From Propionibacteriaceae bacterium (GTDB lineage: Bacteria > Actinomycetota > Actinomycetes > Propionibacteriales > Propionibacteriaceae): DNA of 6,300 bases. The notes beneath the pieces are model-generated. The model was not told the DNA's origin. It saw nothing but the letters and a program-made list of their open reading frames with translations, and did no database searches. The stretch is taken from NCBI GenBank assembly GCA_024636075.1, contig JAGXHS010000007.1, forward strand, positions 1 through 6,300. The letters are read 5' to 3'. Made by a program: the position numbers and the translations under genes. How positions within the stretch are numbered: position 1 is the first letter of the stretch; each line of letters starts with the position of its first letter. Shown piece after piece: positions 5,667 to 6,300 of the stretch.

Positions 5667-6300
5667 CGACACGATGTCCTTGGCCACCTCGGGCAGCCCA
5701 ATCCCGATCATGTGGCTGATCTCGCCGTCGAGCAATTCCTGCAAACGGATCGTGTAGCCAGCCTGGGCCAACCCCGATGCTGACACTCCATAGCCTTGGT
5801 CGAACACCCCTGCTGACGCCGCCGCATCATCAATCGAGCCTCCCCAACACACCGTATATGAGGTGGGCCCGGTCTTCGTTGTCACCCAGGTCTCGGTGAC
5901 CTGCCGGGTGTCGGAGTTGTAGACCACCATGGGGCCGTCGGACGATCCGTCGGGCACCGCCTCCGGCGGGACTCGCACTCCTGACAGCTCGCCGGACAGC
6001 AGCTTGTCGTCCCATCCGGGAGGTTTGCCCTGACAGTTGATGGTGCTGAAGCTGGCGATCGGGTCCGTGCTGTCGGCCACGTACATCGTGGCAGCGTAGT
6101 TCGTGTGGTTGACGGTCAGGTTGGGACGCTCCGGGGTACCGAAGTAGCTCTCCGACTGGCGGACGAGCGAGGCCACCAACTCGTCGGAGTTCCAGGCGCG
6201 GGGGCTGTCGTCCGGCAGTTTCCGGTAGAACGGTGAGCTGGGAGCGAAGATCTGGGCCGGGAAGCCGTCCACTGATGGCGCCGATTCCTCCGCGGAAGGC
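5664..6300 (-). CDS. Predicted exported protein of unknown function (N-terminus beyond window; interrupted)
   Basis: The frame is open to the right edge, so the gene continues beyond base 6300. The GTG at 6270-6272 is probably internal: the codons before it encode a Ser/Pro/Ala/Glu-rich stretch (PSAEESAPS) typical of a linker after a signal peptide or lipobox. The body, numbered from that GTG, begins FAPSSPFYRKLPDDSP (about 9-24). It includes VRVPPEAVPDGSSDGPMVVYNSD (about 99-121), TETWV (about 126-130), YTVCWGG (about 139-145), a Gly/Ser/Ala-rich SASGLAQAGYTIRLQEL (about 164-180) and DGEISHMIGIGLPE (about 182-195). Only two cysteines are seen (about 80 and 142), which could form a disulfide outside the membrane. 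I recognise the pattern from uncharacterised actinobacterial proteins linked to cell-surface polysaccharide loci, but know no function. It lies directly upstream of, and is coupled to, the flippase. Confidence 0.7.
   Translation of the reverse strand, partial: PSAEESAPSVDGFPAQIFAPSSPFYRKLPDDSPRAWNSDELVASLVRQSESYFGTPERPNLTVNHTNYAATMYVADSTDPIASFSTINCQGKPPGWDDKLLSGELSGVRVPPEAVPDGSSDGPMVVYNSDTRQVTETWVTTKTGPTSYTVCWGGSIDDAAASAGVFDQGYGVSASGLAQAGYTIRLQELLDGEISHMIGIGLPEVAKDIVS

Overview
This is a GC-rich window, almost all of it coding. It reads as the end of a draft or metagenome contig from a high-GC Gram-positive (Actinomycetota). Three things point there: the DUF3516-type C-terminus on the helicase, a small two-helix membrane protein of a type common in actinobacteria, and the use of TGA for every stop codon I can see (with GTG starts on two genes). 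I cannot name the genus. The first 32 bases are not biological: they are an Illumina Nextera transposase adapter left on the contig end.

Layout, left to right. Bases 1-32 are adapter. Bases 34-1872 (+) are the C-terminal three quarters or so of a Ski2/Mtr4-like DEAD/DEAH helicase cut by the contig end. Bases 1909-2259 (+) encode a small two-helix membrane protein of unknown function. After a 157-base intergenic region with a plausible promoter, bases 2417-2884 (+) encode a YbhB/YbcL-type PEBP (Raf-kinase-inhibitor-like) protein. A 59-base gap with a perfect 10-bp inverted repeat leads into a small MscS-family mechanosensitive channel at 2944-3738 (+). Six bases later the coding strand flips. 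A 14-TM-class polysaccharide flippase (5301-3745, -) follows, with its start codon overlapping by 4 bases the stop of an exported-type protein (6300-5298, -) that runs off the right edge.

The exported-type protein is interrupted by one in-frame TGA at 5664-5666. The reading frame is intact on both sides and both halves look like one protein, so this is a recent nonsense mutation or a base-call error at a Trp codon. The exported protein and the flippase look like a translationally coupled pair, presumably the end of a larger cell-surface polysaccharide operon lying to the right.

I do not see a novel defence system, mobile element, RNA gene or CRISPR array here. The points worth a second look are the adapter chimera, the in-frame TGA, the hairpin covering the mscS start, and the flippase/exported-protein pairing.
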